DNA from: HGM11416 sp034104345
Lineage (GTDB): Bacteria > Bacillota > Clostridia > Christensenellales > Borkfalkiaceae
NCBI GenBank assembly: GCA_034104345.1
Contig: JAXEDY010000032.1
Span: 1 to 64,000, forward strand
Reading direction: 5' to 3'
DNA length: 64,000 nucleotides
Shown here: piece by piece, positions 53,470 through 61,827 of the stretch
How the letters are laid out: each line of letters starts with the position of its first letter
Position numbering within the stretch: the first letter of the stretch is position 1
The notes under the pieces: generated by a model
What the model was told of the DNA's origin: nothing
The model's database searches: none
Seen by the model: the letters and a program-made list of their open reading frames with translations, nothing else
Position numbers and translations under genes: made by a program

Positions 53470-53498
53470 ATTTTATACCCGCAACCGAATTTTGTCAA
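53470..53498 (-). promoter_or_regulatory. htpG promoter
   Basis: Minus-strand TTGACA (53498-53493), 17 bases, TAAAAT (53475-53470), immediately upstream of the CIRCE element. Confidence 0.85.
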
Positions 53499-53635
53499 GA
53501 GTTTTTCGCAAGTTTTTCAATTTTTTTTTAAATCGGACAAAACGTATGCTTTTGCAAACCAATACCGACTTATAAATCTCAAATAAAAACAAATCTTTAA
53601 AACATCTCCTCAAACAAAAAACAATAAATAAATAT

Positions 53636-53669
53636 AAAAAACGAGCGTTTATTTTGAACGCCCGTTTTT
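53636..53669 (-). terminator. nagA terminator
   Basis: AAAACGAGCGTT pairs with AACGCCCGTTTT (one mismatch), followed on the minus strand by a T run. The rest of 53499-53698 is AT-rich without genes. Confidence 0.75.
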
Positions 53670-53698
53670 CGGTTTGTTTATAAATTTTTTAATTTCAG

Positions 53699-54871
53699 CT
53701 ATTTTGAATAAACGATTTTTCCGCCGCGAACGGTGTAAAGTACCGTGAAATCGTTTTTATCCAAAACGGCAAAATCGGCGCGTTTACCCACGGCAATGCT
53801 GCCGCGTTCGTTATAAACGCCAAGGTTAATAGCGGGGTTTTTCGAAGCAAAATCTACGGCTTCGCAGAAAGGAACGCCGCACTTTTCAACCATATTTTTA
53901 ACCGCGCGGTTCATGGTTAAAACGCTGCCCGCCAAAGTTCCGTCGGCAAGGCGCGCTTCGCCGTTTTTAACGTAAACGGTTTGCCCGCCGAGTTCGCTTA
54001 TGCAGTCGCCCATATTTTTGGCGCGCATTGCGTCGGTTATGGAAATTACTTTGCCCTGCGGTTTGTTTTTAATTAAAAGTTTAAGAGCGGGAACGCAAAC
54101 GTGAATGGTATCGGCGATAATTTCGCAGGCAAGCCCGTCGGTTAAAAGAGCCGCCCCCACAACGCCTACCGCTCTGTGCGTAAAACCGCTTTGCGCGTTA
54201 TAGGTGTGAGTAATCTGTTTTGCACCGTCTTCGTGTGCTTTAACGACCTGCTCGTAAGTAGCACAAGTGTGCCCCACGCTCGCGTTTACGCCGATTTTCG
54301 CAAGATGTTTTATAAGTTCGCCGTTTTCGTCGCATTCGGGAGCAAGCGTAACGATTTTAATGTTTCCGCCGCTTATTTTATTGAATTCGTCGAATTCTTT
54401 TACCGAAGGAGTGATAATATATTCGTGCGGCTGGGCCCCCGCTTTCGCAACGTTTATAAACGGACCTTCGAGATGCACGCCCAGAACTTCGGCTCCTTCT
54501 TCTACGTTCGCTTTTTTATATTCGTTTACCGCAGAAAGCGCTTTCAAAATGTTTTCGCGGCTTTGCGTCATGGTGGTTGCCAAAAACGCAGTGGTGCCTT
54601 CGCCCGCAACCGAATTCGCTATGGTTTTAAGCGCCTCAACGGTGCCATCCATAGCGTCGGCACCCGCAGCTCCGTGAATATGCTCGTCGATAAAGCCCGG
54701 TAATACGACGGCGTTTTCGGGAAGTTCCAGCATATCAGCCACGTGTCCGCACGCGTTGCCGGTGCAGCCGCCTTCGTTAATTTTTGTTATCACCCCGTTT
54801 TCGAAACGAAGCGAAGCCTTAACAAGACCTTTTCCTTCGACGTAAATAATTGAATTTTTAAATCCGTTCAT
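53699..54871 (-). CDS. nagA: N-acetylglucosamine-6-phosphate deacetylase
   Basis: Removes acetate from GlcNAc-6-phosphate for amino-sugar recycling. The 390-residue amidohydrolase has DEHIHGAAG for the metal site, HLEGPF, SVGHTCA, THTYNAQSGFTHR and the catalytic ITDAM aspartate. An ATG at 54877 is one base from AGGAG. The ATG at 54871 is seven bases away and was chosen. No nagB is adjacent in the window. Confidence 0.95.
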   Translation of the reverse strand: MNGFKNSIIYVEGKGLVKASLRFENGVITKINEGGCTGNACGHVADMLELPENAVVLPGFIDEHIHGAAGADAMDGTVEALKTIANSVAGEGTTAFLATTMTQSRENILKALSAVNEYKKANVEEGAEVLGVHLEGPFINVAKAGAQPHEYIITPSVKEFDEFNKISGGNIKIVTLAPECDENGELIKHLAKIGVNASVGHTCATYEQVVKAHEDGAKQITHTYNAQSGFTHRAVGVVGAALLTDGLACEIIADTIHVCVPALKLLIKNKPQGKVISITDAMRAKNMGDCISELGGQTVYVKNGEARLADGTLAGSVLTMNRAVKNMVEKCGVPFCEAVDFASKNPAINLGVYNERGSIAVGKRADFAVLDKNDFTVLYTVRGGKIVYSK

Positions 54872-55191
54872 TTTCATTCTCCTGTTTTTATTTTTAATTG
54901 TTACGCAACTTACATAAAACACATAAATAAAACCGTGTTAACGAATTTCTTCGCTTCGGTTTATTTTTTTATAATTTAAGTATAGCACAAAATTTAAAAA
55001 ACTTAAAACTCTTTTTTTAAGTTTTTTCAATGTTTTTTGCACAAAAAGAAACGTTTAAGGCAAAAATTAACATAATATTATATTTCAGGCTATTAAAAAA
55101 GCTGTTTTTGCGTTTCAAATCAAAAAAAATTTTAAAAGCAATTGATTTTTTTTAAAATTAAGAGTATAATTTTTTTAAATAAACTTAAATT
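54872..55191. other. Intergenic region between divergent nagA and the metal exporter
   Basis: AT-rich, no gene seen. It contains the exporter promoter at 55142-55170 and, toward nagA, a possible TGCTATACT extended -10 on the minus strand without a convincing -35. Confidence 0.5.
55142..55170 (+). promoter_or_regulatory. Promoter of the metal exporter gene
   Basis: TTGATT (55142-55147), 17 bases, TATAAT (55165-55170). The leader to the ATG is about 15 bases and contains no Shine-Dalgarno sequence. Confidence 0.75.
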
Positions 55192-56133
55192 ATGCAAGAA
55201 CTACTTTTCGACGCTTTTTCAGACAGCGTAAAAATTTTTATATTCGTTTTTGCCGTAAATTTTATATTTTCGTTTTTCGAAGATAAAATCTCGCAAAAAA
55301 AACTCGGCAAAAATTATGCGTCGGTTCCGCTTGCCGCGGCGCTCGGGCTGCTTCCGCAATGCTGTTTTTCGGTTGTGGCAAGCGATAAATACGCAAAACG
55401 CAAAATTTCGGCGGGGACGCTTATAGCCGTTTTTATTGCGACAAGCGACGAAGCCCTCCCCGTTTTTTTGTCGGCGGGAAGCAAATGGTATACCATTTTA
55501 CCAATGCTCGGCGTAAAATTTTTAATTGCGGTGATTGCCGGTTTTTTGTTCGATTTACTTTTTTCAAAAGTTTCGGCTGTAAATTCTTCTTTCCCCGAAA
55601 AAACAAATGCGCACATGGCAGAACGCGCGAACGATTCCGCCCCCGACGCGCAAAACAAAAACGCCGACTGCGGTTGCGGATGCCACAAACACGAGCATAA
55701 TATCAAAAACACAGAACAATTGCCCGCGCGGCTTTTTGTCGACAGACATATTTGCCACCCGCTTTTACATTCGCTAAAAACCTTTGCGGTTATTCTTATT
55801 GTAAACGTAGCGTTCGCGTTTTTAATCTATTTTATAACCGAAGAACGACTTATCGGATTTTTACAAACCAACAGATATTTATCGCCTTTAATTTCGACAA
55901 TAGTCGGACTTATTCCGAACTGCGCTTCGTCAGTTCTTATTTCTAAACTTTATTTAACGGGAGGTATTTCGTTCGGAGCATGTTTAAGCGGGCTTACCGC
56001 AAACGCAGGGCTTGGATTATTCTATTTGTTTAAAACCGAAAAAAAGGTAAAAAACGTTTTAATAATAACAGTATATTTAATTACCGTTTCTGTTTTATCG
56101 GGATACCTGTGCTGCCTTATAACTTCGTTTTAA
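55192..56133 (+). CDS. ArsP_2/putative manganese-type heavy-metal exporter
   Basis: A 313-residue membrane protein of about eight to ten helices in two related halves. One is marked LPQCCFSVVASDKY with FIATSDEALPVFLS, and the other IPNCASSVLISKLYLTGGISFGA. This is the pattern of the putative 10-TM heavy-metal exporter family (PF11449). The central hydrophilic loop holds CGCGCHKHEH (160-169), a likely metal-binding site. No ribosome-binding site precedes the ATG. The convergent TetR gene might regulate it, but that is not shown. The exported metal is unknown. Confidence 0.8.
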   Translation: MQELLFDAFSDSVKIFIFVFAVNFIFSFFEDKISQKKLGKNYASVPLAAALGLLPQCCFSVVASDKYAKRKISAGTLIAVFIATSDEALPVFLSAGSKWYTILPMLGVKFLIAVIAGFLFDLLFSKVSAVNSSFPEKTNAHMAERANDSAPDAQNKNADCGCGCHKHEHNIKNTEQLPARLFVDRHICHPLLHSLKTFAVILIVNVAFAFLIYFITEERLIGFLQTNRYLSPLISTIVGLIPNCASSVLISKLYLTGGISFGACLSGLTANAGLGLFYLFKTEKKVKNVLIITVYLITVSVLSGYLCCLITSF

Positions 56134-56221
56134 CGCTTAAAACAGGTTTTGCGTTAAAAATAAAATATTTAAAACTACCCTAAAAATCAAGTGTTTTTGA
56201 TTATTTTACCATAAAAGAAAA

Positions 56222-56248
56222 GGCGGTACATTTTTTAACTGCACCGCC
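56222..56248 (-). terminator. TetR gene terminator
   Basis: GGCGGT/ACCGCC stem followed on the minus strand by TTTTCTTTT. Confidence 0.65.
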
Positions 56249-56267
56249 CACAATCTTTGCTTTTAAG

Positions 56268-56840
56268 TTATTTTTTGAAATTCATCAGAATGTCGATAGA
56301 TTTTCTGATGTCTGCCGACATATCTTCAACGGCCTGCGAATCTTCACGAAGCACTAAACTTCCTACGCCGTGCGACATAAATACGGCGGTAGTTTTTACT
56401 TCCATCGCGGGGCTCGCACCGTTTGCGATAGCAAGTTTAACGATCTCTTCAATATATGGTTCAAGAGAGGTAAGAGTGTGTTCACGAATAGCCCAACGCA
56501 CGGTTCTGTGCATGTTTTCGGCATATTTATCCCTAAATTCTTTTACAACTATTTTGAGTTCGTCGAAGAAGTGATATAAACCGTTTGCAGGATCTGCTTT
56601 AGCAAATTCTACAAGTTCGTCAAATTTCTTATCGTAGGGAACGAAGAAGTTGTCTATAACGTCCGAAAACAAACTGTCTTTCGAACGATAGTAATAATAA
56701 AACAACCCGACTTCGCAGTCTACGCTTTTTACGATGCTTCGAACGCTCGTTCCGTCGTAGCCGTTCTCAAAAAACAACTTTGTGGCAGATTCGATAATTT
56801 TATTTTTCGTTCCGCCGATATACTTTGGTTTTCTTGACAT
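56268..56840 (-). CDS. TetR/AcrR-family transcriptional regulator
   Basis: A 190-residue one-domain regulator. The N-terminal helix-turn-helix is clear (IIESATKLFFENGYDGTSVR, then VGLFYYYYRSKDSLF), followed by an all-helical ligand domain with no recognisable specificity. GAGG seven bases before ATG supports the start. It has its own promoter. Its target may be the convergent exporter or a distant gene. Confidence 0.9.
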   Translation of the reverse strand: MSRKPKYIGGTKNKIIESATKLFFENGYDGTSVRSIVKSVDCEVGLFYYYYRSKDSLFSDVIDNFFVPYDKKFDELVEFAKADPANGLYHFFDELKIVVKEFRDKYAENMHRTVRWAIREHTLTSLEPYIEEIVKLAIANGASPAMEVKTTAVFMSHGVGSLVLREDSQAVEDMSADIRKSIDILMNFKK

Positions 56841-56912
56841 TTTTTTTCCTCACATAAATTATTTTTTCATCGGTTTGCGCGGCTCTGTCGCACGCCGCAT
56901 TTCATACGGCAT

Positions 56913-56941
56913 ATTTTAGCAGTTATTTTTTATTATGTCAA
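56913..56941 (-). promoter_or_regulatory. TetR gene promoter
   Basis: Minus-strand TTGACA (56941-56936), 17 bases, TAAAAT (56918-56913). Confidence 0.8.
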
Positions 56942-57049
56942 GCAAAAAAACAGAACATTGCTCGATTTTGGCGCTTTTTTTAACTTTTTTATAATAATCG
57001 ATACGTTTTATTCAAAGACAGGTTTTTTCGGTTAAAAACATGTCTTTTT

Positions 57050-58204
57050 TTATGCTGCCGTAATATCCTTAACGTAATCGTAATAGGTCTTTGCGTTTAC
57101 GTTTTTGAAACTTACCGCTTTTATCTCGCCGATTTTTATGCCGTTTTTATATACGATTATAATGCCTGTTTCGTCTCCTGCATTAAGCGGTGCTTTTATG
57201 TTTTCACTCGCTTTGAATTCGATTTTAATATCTTCTTTTTCATTTTTTCTTCCGAAAACGAAAAAGTCTTTTTGCGGAGAAACTTCCGCATAACCTTGTT
57301 TGCCTCCCCTGACCTGCACTTTTTCGTCGAGCGGCACATTTTTATCGAGTACTGTTTTCGATTCGTAATTTGCAAAGCCGTAATCGAACATAGACGAAAC
57401 GTCTTTAAACCTCGTTTTCCCGTCCGCTTCTTTAATTACAACCGAAATTAGTCGCATCGAACCGCGCTTTGCCGTAGCCGCAAGGCAAAAGCCTGCTTCG
57501 CTTGTAAAACCGGTTTTTCCTCCGTCGCACCCGCTGTAAAATTTTACGAGTTTATTTGTGTTTGTAAGCGTAGTCGTTCTGCCGCCGGAATGTTCGATTT
57601 CGTCTAAATATATACTACTGAACGTAAAATAATCTTTGTGCGAAATGAGTTCGCAAAGCATTTTCGCAACGTCTTTCGCACAAGAATATTGCGTAGGTTT
57701 GTTAAGTCCCGTACAGTTTGAAAACAGCGTGTCGTTAAGCCCCGTTTCGGCGGCTTTTTTATTCATTTCGCTAACGGCGTTTTGTTCGCTGCCGAAAAGT
57801 CGTTCGGCTATGGCTACGCTTGCGTCGTTAGCGGAAGCAACAACTATCGACTTTATCAAATCGCGAGCTTTATAAACCCCGCCTTCTTCTAAAAACGCCT
57901 GCGATCCGCCCATACCGCTTGCCGCGGCGCTTACGGTTATATCTTCGTCTAAATTAAGTTCTCCTTTTTCTACTTTGTCGAACGCTAAATTCAAAAGCAT
58001 AATTTTAGTCATCGATGCGATAGGCAATCTGTCTGTTTCGTTTTTCGACCAGATAAGCGTTCGGCTTCCATAGTCCATAAGATAGGCACTTTTAGCCGAA
58101 ACATCGATTTCCGCTTGCTCGTCAGCGCGGGCAAAACCGATTACGTCTGACATAATTACACCTAAAATTAAAGGTAATACGAGCATTTTTAAATATTTTT
58201 TCAT
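57050..58204 (-). CDS. D-alanyl-D-alanine carboxypeptidase (DacF-like PBP)
   Basis: Class C low-molecular-mass penicillin-binding protein trimming D-alanine from stem peptides. The 384-residue precursor has a signal peptide (about 1-27), SMTK (Ser64-Lys67), SAN (124-126) and KTG (230-232). A C-terminal beta domain and a tail follow. AAGGAG ten bases before the ATG at 58204 fixes the start. Its neighbours are a small membrane protein and an SpoIVB homologue, so a sporulation (DacF) role is plausible but not proved. Confidence 0.92.
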   Translation of the reverse strand: MKKYLKMLVLPLILGVIMSDVIGFARADEQAEIDVSAKSAYLMDYGSRTLIWSKNETDRLPIASMTKIMLLNLAFDKVEKGELNLDEDITVSAAASGMGGSQAFLEEGGVYKARDLIKSIVVASANDASVAIAERLFGSEQNAVSEMNKKAAETGLNDTLFSNCTGLNKPTQYSCAKDVAKMLCELISHKDYFTFSSIYLDEIEHSGGRTTTLTNTNKLVKFYSGCDGGKTGFTSEAGFCLAATAKRGSMRLISVVIKEADGKTRFKDVSSMFDYGFANYESKTVLDKNVPLDEKVQVRGGKQGYAEVSPQKDFFVFGRKNEKEDIKIEFKASENIKAPLNAGDETGIIIVYKNGIKIGEIKAVSFKNVNAKTYYDYVKDITAA

Positions 58205-58294
58205 TTTGCGTTTTCTCCTTGAATCTATTTTTTGCAAAATAAAAAATATTATACACACGTGCCGACTTCCACGCTTATGCCGTTTGTTTTCGGT

Positions 58295-58906
58295 TTAAAA
58301 ATAAATATTAATCGGGCGTATTATAACTATTAAAAAGGTTGCTTCAAACAATACCGCTATTAAATAAACAACCAAACTTACGGCAAAGAAAACGAGCAAT
58401 TTGCTAAATTCAAGAGCACCCCTTTCGCCTTCGCATTTTAACTTTTCGCGCTCTTTATAATAAGAGATTAAGTTGACCGAAAGAAGGACTATCGCCGCCG
58501 CCCTTATAACCGCAGACGGAAAAATTATTAAAATATAAAAACATAATCCGATAACCGAAAGCGCATCGTAAAAAGCGACCGCAATTACCCCAGAAACGAA
58601 AGCAAAATACCCCACGAGCAATATATGAACAGGCACGAGCCATATAGTAATTCCGCAAAGCGTAACTATTATCAGTATGCCCGCCCCGCCGATAAATTTA
58701 GAAAAAACATACTTCCACACCGAAGCCGACGGGGTAAAAACTATCTCTAAAAAACCGCACGCGCTGTCCGAAAGCAAAACTTTTTCGCTGTTTTTTGCAA
58801 AATAACCGCCGCAACAAACGCATAAAACAAACAATCCGCAACAAATAAAAAAATAAACAAGGTTTTGTTTTATCGCCGTAATCGTTTTAAAAAATAATTC
58901 GGACAT
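58295..58906 (-). CDS. Six-helix membrane protein, possibly SpoIIM-like
   Basis: A 203-residue very hydrophobic protein with about six helices and little else. Helix spacing, the PSAVIRAAAIVLLS segment and the position between DacF-like and SpoIVB-like genes recall SpoIIM, but the match is weak. GGAAG seven bases before the ATG at 58906 is a good ribosome-binding site, yet it lies within the 3' arm of a terminator-like hairpin. Expression may therefore be conditional. Confidence 0.5.
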   Translation of the reverse strand: MSELFFKTITAIKQNLVYFFICCGLFVLCVCCGGYFAKNSEKVLLSDSACGFLEIVFTPSASVWKYVFSKFIGGAGILIIVTLCGITIWLVPVHILLVGYFAFVSGVIAVAFYDALSVIGLCFYILIIFPSAVIRAAAIVLLSVNLISYYKEREKLKCEGERGALEFSKLLVFFAVSLVVYLIAVLFEATFLIVIIRPINIYF

Positions 58907-58938
58907 AAAAAAACTTCCATAAAGCATTTTATGAAAGT
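58907..58938 (-). terminator. Terminator hairpin enclosing the downstream ribosome-binding site
   Basis: An 11-base-pair stem, ACTTTCATAAA with TTTATGGAAGT (two GU pairs apart from strict pairing), is followed by seven T residues that end at the next ATG. The GGAAG ribosome-binding site is the 3' arm. Confidence 0.6.
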
Positions 58939-59009
58939 CGGTTTATTTTTTATTACAATGCGTCTTTAATCACACCTAAACACCGCGCCGAAAAATAGCC
59001 GCAAACAAT

Positions 59010-60038
59010 TTATTTTTTAAGCATGTTTTCAACCGAAATAGCGTAACCGCGGGTTGCGTCGTTTAAAAACACATGCGTTACCGCGCCAACGAGTTTGCCT
59101 CTTTGAACAATGGGGCTTCCGCTCATACCCTGAACGATTCCGCCCGCCGCCGAAATAAGTTTTTCGTCGATGATTTTTATTACCATATTTTTGTTTTCTT
59201 TGTCGCCGTTATCGACTTTTACTATGCTTATCGAATAAACTTCCGGTTCGGATCCTTCTATCGTCGCGTAAATCTGCGCAGCCCCGACCTCGGGGCTACC
59301 CGTTTCGATAACGAGACGCGTATCGTAAGCCGATTTTTCGTCGAACGTGCCTGTTAAACCGATAACGGTGTTTTCTTTAACGTCACCCAGCCGCTGCTTA
59401 CGAACAATACTTCCCTTAAGTTCGCCCGCTCTGCCTCGTTCGCCTTTAACAACGCCGGTTATAACGCATTTATAGCAATACCCGCCGTTTACTTTCAACA
59501 AATTGTTATATTCGTCGGCAATAGGATGCCCGAGCGAATAAAATTCGCCGCTCGGCTTTATAAAAGTGACCGTTCCAAGTCCCGAAAGATAATCGCGGAT
59601 AAGCACGCCGATTTTGTATTTTCCGCCTAAATCTTTAACGGGATAAACGTTACAAAGCCGTTTTTTCCCGTCGGACAGAACTTCGGCAACCAATCCGCCG
59701 CCTTTATAAACGGATAAAACTTCGTCTATGTTTGAAGCAATCGTTATTTTTTTGCCGTCGAGAGATAAAATAACGTCGCCAGCCTTAATTCCCGCTTCTT
59801 TGGCGGGCAAAAACACACCGTTTTCGGCAACGACTTCGGCAAGCCCGACAACGTGAGCGCCTTCGCCCGCCAGGTCGAATCCAAGAGGAAAACCGCCGAG
59901 ATAAACTTCGTTTTGTTTAAATTCGGCGGCAAAAGCCCTTTTTGAATTGCTACCTCCAACGTTATTTATTTCAAGCGGAGCGCAAAACAGCGCAAAAACC
60001 GCGATAAGTATTAAAAAATTTTTCAGTTTAAATTTCAT
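59010..60038 (-). CDS. spoIVB: SpoIVB-like S55 serine protease
   Basis: Sporulation signalling protease that in B. subtilis activates processing of pro-sigma-K. The 342-residue chain has an N-terminal signal/anchor helix, a PDZ domain (about 75-135) and an S55 peptidase domain. The triad is visible as His171 (SLGHPI), Asp291 and Ser306 (QGMSGSP), with the Asp-Ser spacing of 15 expected for the family. GGGGG five bases before the ATG at 60038 supports the start. In many Bacillota it sits by recN and spo0A. Those are not seen here. Confidence 0.9.
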   Translation of the reverse strand: MKFKLKNFLILIAVFALFCAPLEINNVGGSNSKRAFAAEFKQNEVYLGGFPLGFDLAGEGAHVVGLAEVVAENGVFLPAKEAGIKAGDVILSLDGKKITIASNIDEVLSVYKGGGLVAEVLSDGKKRLCNVYPVKDLGGKYKIGVLIRDYLSGLGTVTFIKPSGEFYSLGHPIADEYNNLLKVNGGYCYKCVITGVVKGERGRAGELKGSIVRKQRLGDVKENTVIGLTGTFDEKSAYDTRLVIETGSPEVGAAQIYATIEGSEPEVYSISIVKVDNGDKENKNMVIKIIDEKLISAAGGIVQGMSGSPIVQRGKLVGAVTHVFLNDATRGYAISVENMLKK

Positions 60039-60157
60039 AAATTCCCCCGTCCCGATTATTATGCGTAGCAAAAAATCTATTATGTATTTAATTTTTCGCA
60101 AAAAACCAAACGTAAAAATCCCTCCGCCCCTAAAATCGCTTGCCGCAAAACGGCATA

Positions 60158-60193
60158 TAAAAAACCGCCCGAAAGATTTCTTCTTCCGAACGG
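60158..60193 (-). terminator. gdhA terminator
   Basis: On the minus strand CCGTTCGG pairs with CGGGCGG with GU pairs, followed by TTTTTTAT. It lies between gdhA and spoIVB. Confidence 0.65.
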
Positions 60194-60272
60194 CTTACTG
60201 CTTTTACCAAAAAATTTTTACAAAAAATGTTTTAAAGTTTTCAATCGATTTTGAATTCTCGTCCGAAATAAA

Positions 60273-61607
60273 TCAAACTATACCCTGAGCCATCATAGCG
60301 CTTGCAACTTTTTCAAACCCGGCGATATTCGCGCCCGCAACGTAATCTCCGTCGAGATCGTAACGCTTTGCCGCCGCGTCGATATTCTCGTAAATACCTT
60401 CCATAATGCCTTTAAGCGTTTCGTCTACTTTTTGCGCACTCCAATACATTCTGCCCGACGACTGAGCCATTTCGAGAGCCGAAGTGGCAACGCCGCCCGC
60501 GTTTGCAGCCTTTGCCGGCAAAAACAAAATGCCCGCGCCCTGAAACGCGGCTATCGCTTCTAACGTAGAAGGCATATTCGCGCCTTCTCCCACGCATTTT
60601 ACGCCGTTTTTAATTAAAACTTCGGCGGCGGTCGCGTCGATTTCGTTCTGCGTTGCGCACGGAAAAGCAACGTCGCACGGAATAGTCCAAATACCCTTGC
60701 ACCCTTCGTGATACTCTGCGGTTTTAACTTCGGCAACGTATTCTTTTATGCGTCCGCGGCGAATTTCTTTAATTTGCTTAACAACAGACAAATCAATGCC
60801 GTTTTTATCGTAAATATATCCGTTCGAATCGGACATGGCAACGACCTTTGCACCGCAATCGACCGCTTTCCGGCAGGCGTAAATAGCAACGTTTCCGCTA
60901 CCCGAAATAATAACCGTTTTGCCGTAAAGCGACTGATTTCTGTCTTTTAAGGCGCGTTCAGTCATATAAATCAGTCCGTAACCCGTAGCTTCGGTGCGAA
61001 TAAGCGAGCCGCCGTAAGAAAGCCCGCGCCCCGTAAGCACGCCGACGTGTTCGTTGCGTATGCGCTTATATTGCCCGAACAAATAGCCGATTTCGCGCCC
61101 GCCAACGCCTATATCGCCTGCGGGAACGTCGGTATCGGCGCCGATATGAGCGCAAAGTTCGGTCATAAAACTTTGACAAAAACGCATAATTTCGCCGTCG
61201 GATTTGCCTTTCGGATCAAAATCCGAACCGCCCTTGCCGCCGCCTATCGGCAGCCCCGTAAGCGAGTTTTTTAAAATTTGTTCAAGCCCCAAAAATTTTA
61301 TTACAGAAAGGTTAACCGTCGGATGGAAACGAAGCCCGCCCTTATAAGGTCCTATCGCGCTGTTAAACTGCACGCGATAACCCTTGTTTACGCGAACGAC
61401 GCCCGCGTCGTCTACCCACGGAACGCGGAACATTATAACGCGTTCGGGTTCGACAAACCGTTCGAGCAGCGCCGCTTTTTCATATTCGGGGTGTGCTTTT
61501 ATAACCGGCGCAAGCGATTTTAAAATTTCGGTTGCCGCCTGATGAAATTCGGGTTCGTTCGGGTTTTTTGCTATCGTTTCTTTAAGAACTCTTTCGATAT
61601 ATTCCAT
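60273..61607 (-). CDS. gdhA: Glutamate dehydrogenase, NADP type
   Basis: Interconverts 2-oxoglutarate plus ammonium and glutamate. The 444-residue chain has GPYKGGLRFHP and the catalytic-lysine region PIGGGKGGSDFDPKGKS. DVPAGDIGVG follows, then a Rossmann domain with SGSGNVA, where the second-motif sequence favours NADP(H). AGGAG is fourteen bases upstream, rather far, but the N terminus matches the hexameric family. It is monocistronic with its own promoter. It supplies glutamate for the D-Glu wall pathway seen in the window. Confidence 0.96.
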   Translation of the reverse strand: MEYIERVLKETIAKNPNEPEFHQAATEILKSLAPVIKAHPEYEKAALLERFVEPERVIMFRVPWVDDAGVVRVNKGYRVQFNSAIGPYKGGLRFHPTVNLSVIKFLGLEQILKNSLTGLPIGGGKGGSDFDPKGKSDGEIMRFCQSFMTELCAHIGADTDVPAGDIGVGGREIGYLFGQYKRIRNEHVGVLTGRGLSYGGSLIRTEATGYGLIYMTERALKDRNQSLYGKTVIISGSGNVAIYACRKAVDCGAKVVAMSDSNGYIYDKNGIDLSVVKQIKEIRRGRIKEYVAEVKTAEYHEGCKGIWTIPCDVAFPCATQNEIDATAAEVLIKNGVKCVGEGANMPSTLEAIAAFQGAGILFLPAKAANAGGVATSALEMAQSSGRMYWSAQKVDETLKGIMEGIYENIDAAAKRYDLDGDYVAGANIAGFEKVASAMMAQGIV

Positions 61608-61663
61608 AATACGTCTTTACGCTCCTGTCGGCATTTTGTTATCGTAACACACTTACTTAAAAA

Positions 61664-61692
61664 AGTATATAACATTTTTTTTGCGATTGCAA
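61664..61692 (-). promoter_or_regulatory. gdhA promoter
   Basis: Minus-strand TTGCAA (61692-61687), 17 bases, TATACT (61669-61664). Confidence 0.7.
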
Positions 61693-61703
61693 TAACATAA
61701 ACA

Positions 61704-61735
61704 AAAAATACGAAAAAAAAGTTTTCGTATTTTTT
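61704..61735. terminator. Terminator downstream of the ABC exporter
   Basis: AATACGAAAA/TTTTCGTATT hairpin with T runs on both strands, between gdhA and the ABC gene. Confidence 0.75.
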
Positions 61736-61827
61736 AGGCGTTATATAAGATTTTTTTATGCTTTTTATTTTTTATTCAGGCTTGCTTAAAACGATTTGCA
61801 AATTCACAAACAACGCCGCAAAACGAT

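Noticed and set aside
57018..57052. Plus-strand terminator-like hairpin overlapping the dacF-like stop
   Set aside because: Imperfect stem, and no plus-strand transcript is expected there.
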